Shown here: positions 62,995 through 64,000 of the stretch, piece by piece
Numbering within the stretch: position 1 is the first letter of the stretch
Layout: every line of letters begins with the position of its first letter
Source: Holophagales bacterium
GTDB lineage: Bacteria > Acidobacteriota > Thermoanaerobaculia > UBA5066
Length of the DNA stretch: 64,000 nucleotides
Direction: 5' to 3'
Assembly: GCA_016719485.1 (NCBI GenBank)
Contig: JADJZB010000025.1
Coordinates: 147,903-211,902 of the forward strand
Program-made: the position numbers and the translations under genes
The notes under the pieces: generated by a model
Database searches by the model: none
What the model saw: the letters and a program-made list of their open reading frames with translations, nothing else
Told to the model about the DNA's origin: nothing

Positions 62995-64000
62995 ACCGCA
63001 CCTCTCGCTCCCTCCTCGCGCTCTTCGCCACGGCGATCCTGTTCAAGCTCGCGCTGATCGTCGCCTTCTACGGCCGACTCTACCCGGACGTGATCGGCGC
63101 CGTGAACCTCGGGAAGGACGTGCTCGGAGGCGTCGAAGGCTACCGGATCACGAGCAAGACGTTCGTGGGGCCCGTCCTCTGGTACGGCGTCTACCACCTG
63201 GCGGGGCTCTGGGGGCTGAAGCTCGTCAATCTCGCGCTCTTCGCGGGGCTCCTCGTCGTGCACGCGCGCGTCGGCCGGACGCTCTTCGGTGCGGAAACGG
63301 TCGTCCTCGCCTCGGTCCTCTTCGCTTTCTACCCCGGGACCAACCTCAACGTGGCGGTCGGCGAGCAGGACGACCTCGCGACCCTCCTCTTCTTCGCCCT
63401 CGGCATCTGGCGCTTCGTGTCGCGGCGCGACGCGTTCGTCCCGGGCCTCCTCGTCGGTATCGCGTTTCTCTTCAAGTTCTCTGCAGCCGTTTTCGCCCTC
63501 GGGTTCGTCATCTACCTTCTCGTCCGGCGGCAGCCCCGCGGCCGTGACGGTCCTCGGATGGCCCCCCTTCGTCCTCCTCAACGCCCTCGACGGCCTCTCG
63601 AGCGCGAGGAACCTCGTCTACGCCGCCGGGATCCAGCAGGGGTTCTCCAGCTGGCGGGGCGTCGGGTTCAAGCTCCTGAGCACCGGCCTCCTCCCGGCGG
63701 TGGCGCTCTCGTGGTGGGTGTGGTGGAAGAGGAGGAACGACGCGCACCTCCTCTTCACGCTGATCCCGACGGCCTACCTCGCGTATGTCATCCTGAACCG
63801 GGATGCGTGGGCGGCAGGGTTCGTGATGATGCAGGGGCTCTTCTTCGCGTCGTTCCCGCTCGCCCGGCTCCTCGCGGACCGCGAGCTCGGCACGCCGTGG
63901 GCCGGGCGAAAGGCGCTCGTCGGGGCGCGCTCGCGGCCTACCTCCTGGTCGCGACCTCGATCACGCTCGTCAACGCGATCCAGGACACCGAGCTCGCGTC
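62991..64000 (+). pseudogene. GT-C-like membrane protein, frameshifted twice and cut by the window end
   Basis: From GTG 62991 the frame gives a polytopic protein (ALFATAILFKLALIVAFYG, FKFSAAVFALGFVIYLLVRR) until about 63533. It then resumes one base later (AAVTVLGWPPFVLLNALDG, GLLPAVALSWWVWWKRR, AAGFVMMQGLFFASFPLARL) and, near 63925, returns to the original frame (ALAAYLLVATSITLVNAIQD). Dropping one C in the CCCC run at 63533-63536 repairs the first break. The hydrophobic pattern runs on across both breaks, so base errors are likely. Coupled to the GT39-like gene upstream by GTGA. The protein end lies outside the window. Confidence 0.65.

Overview
The window is about 64 kb of very GC-rich (roughly 70%) bacterial DNA, densely packed and strongly operonic, with many 4-base GTGA or ATGA start/stop overlaps. 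Lipid A/aminoarabinose genes, a Wzm/Wzt-type exporter, HflK/HflC and Hfq point to a Gram-negative cell. The gene content, the GC-rich codon use and the Cys-containing PCR-LDTR C-terminal domain of one secreted protein suggest Acidobacteriota (a Thermoanaerobaculia-like lineage). That assignment is inference; no rRNA or other phylogenetic marker is present.

Layout. 1-3.7 kb: the start of a MoxR-type AAA+ ATPase, a fasciclin-domain secreted protein and a penicillin-acylase-family hydrolase. 3.7-13 kb: a six-gene minus-strand operon of a GT-C glycosyltransferase, a GT2-methyltransferase fusion, two YfhO-like membrane proteins, an M20 peptidase and, last, a small ArsC/Spx-like redox protein whose first active-site Cys codon is UGA, a probable selenoprotein. 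13-19.5 kb: more lipid-linked sugar transferases (STT3-like, GT-C-like, DPM-like GT2, a third YfhO-like gene with a frameshift). 19.6-27.4 kb: a minus-strand lipid A L-Ara4N set (arnT, arnC, the two halves of ArnA as separate genes, arnD, but no arnB) downstream of an O-antigen-type ABC exporter (wzm, wzt). Two genes here appear to start at CTG. 27.5-31.8 kb: an attE/attF/attH-type ABC exporter operon. 31.9-33.1 kb: an acetyltransferase gene between two inverted copies of a palindromic ~200-bp element.

33.1-43.2 kb: housekeeping genes: an M20 dipeptidase with a histone-H1-like tail, hfq, ricT, a ROK sugar kinase divergent from pgi, hflC/hflK, a membrane J-domain protein and purD. 43.3-49.1 kb: a SAM-I riboswitch and terminator controlling a homocysteine methyltransferase-MTHFR fusion gene and metH. 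49.4-51.5 kb: an exported protein joining a PPP-type phosphatase to a HipA/PI-kinase-like domain. 51.6-55.1 kb: a small envelope-glycan cluster. 55.3-64 kb: small proteins, a broken secreted endonuclease I, a beta/gamma-crystallin-like protein and two further GT-C genes, the last cut by the window end.

Recurring themes are envelope glycan assembly (at least twelve glycosyltransferase or polyprenyl-linked sugar genes), a dispersed repeat with the core GGGGTCAGGTC, and single-base indels that break three long genes, probably from sequencing error. No tRNA, rRNA, CRISPR array or transposase gene was seen.
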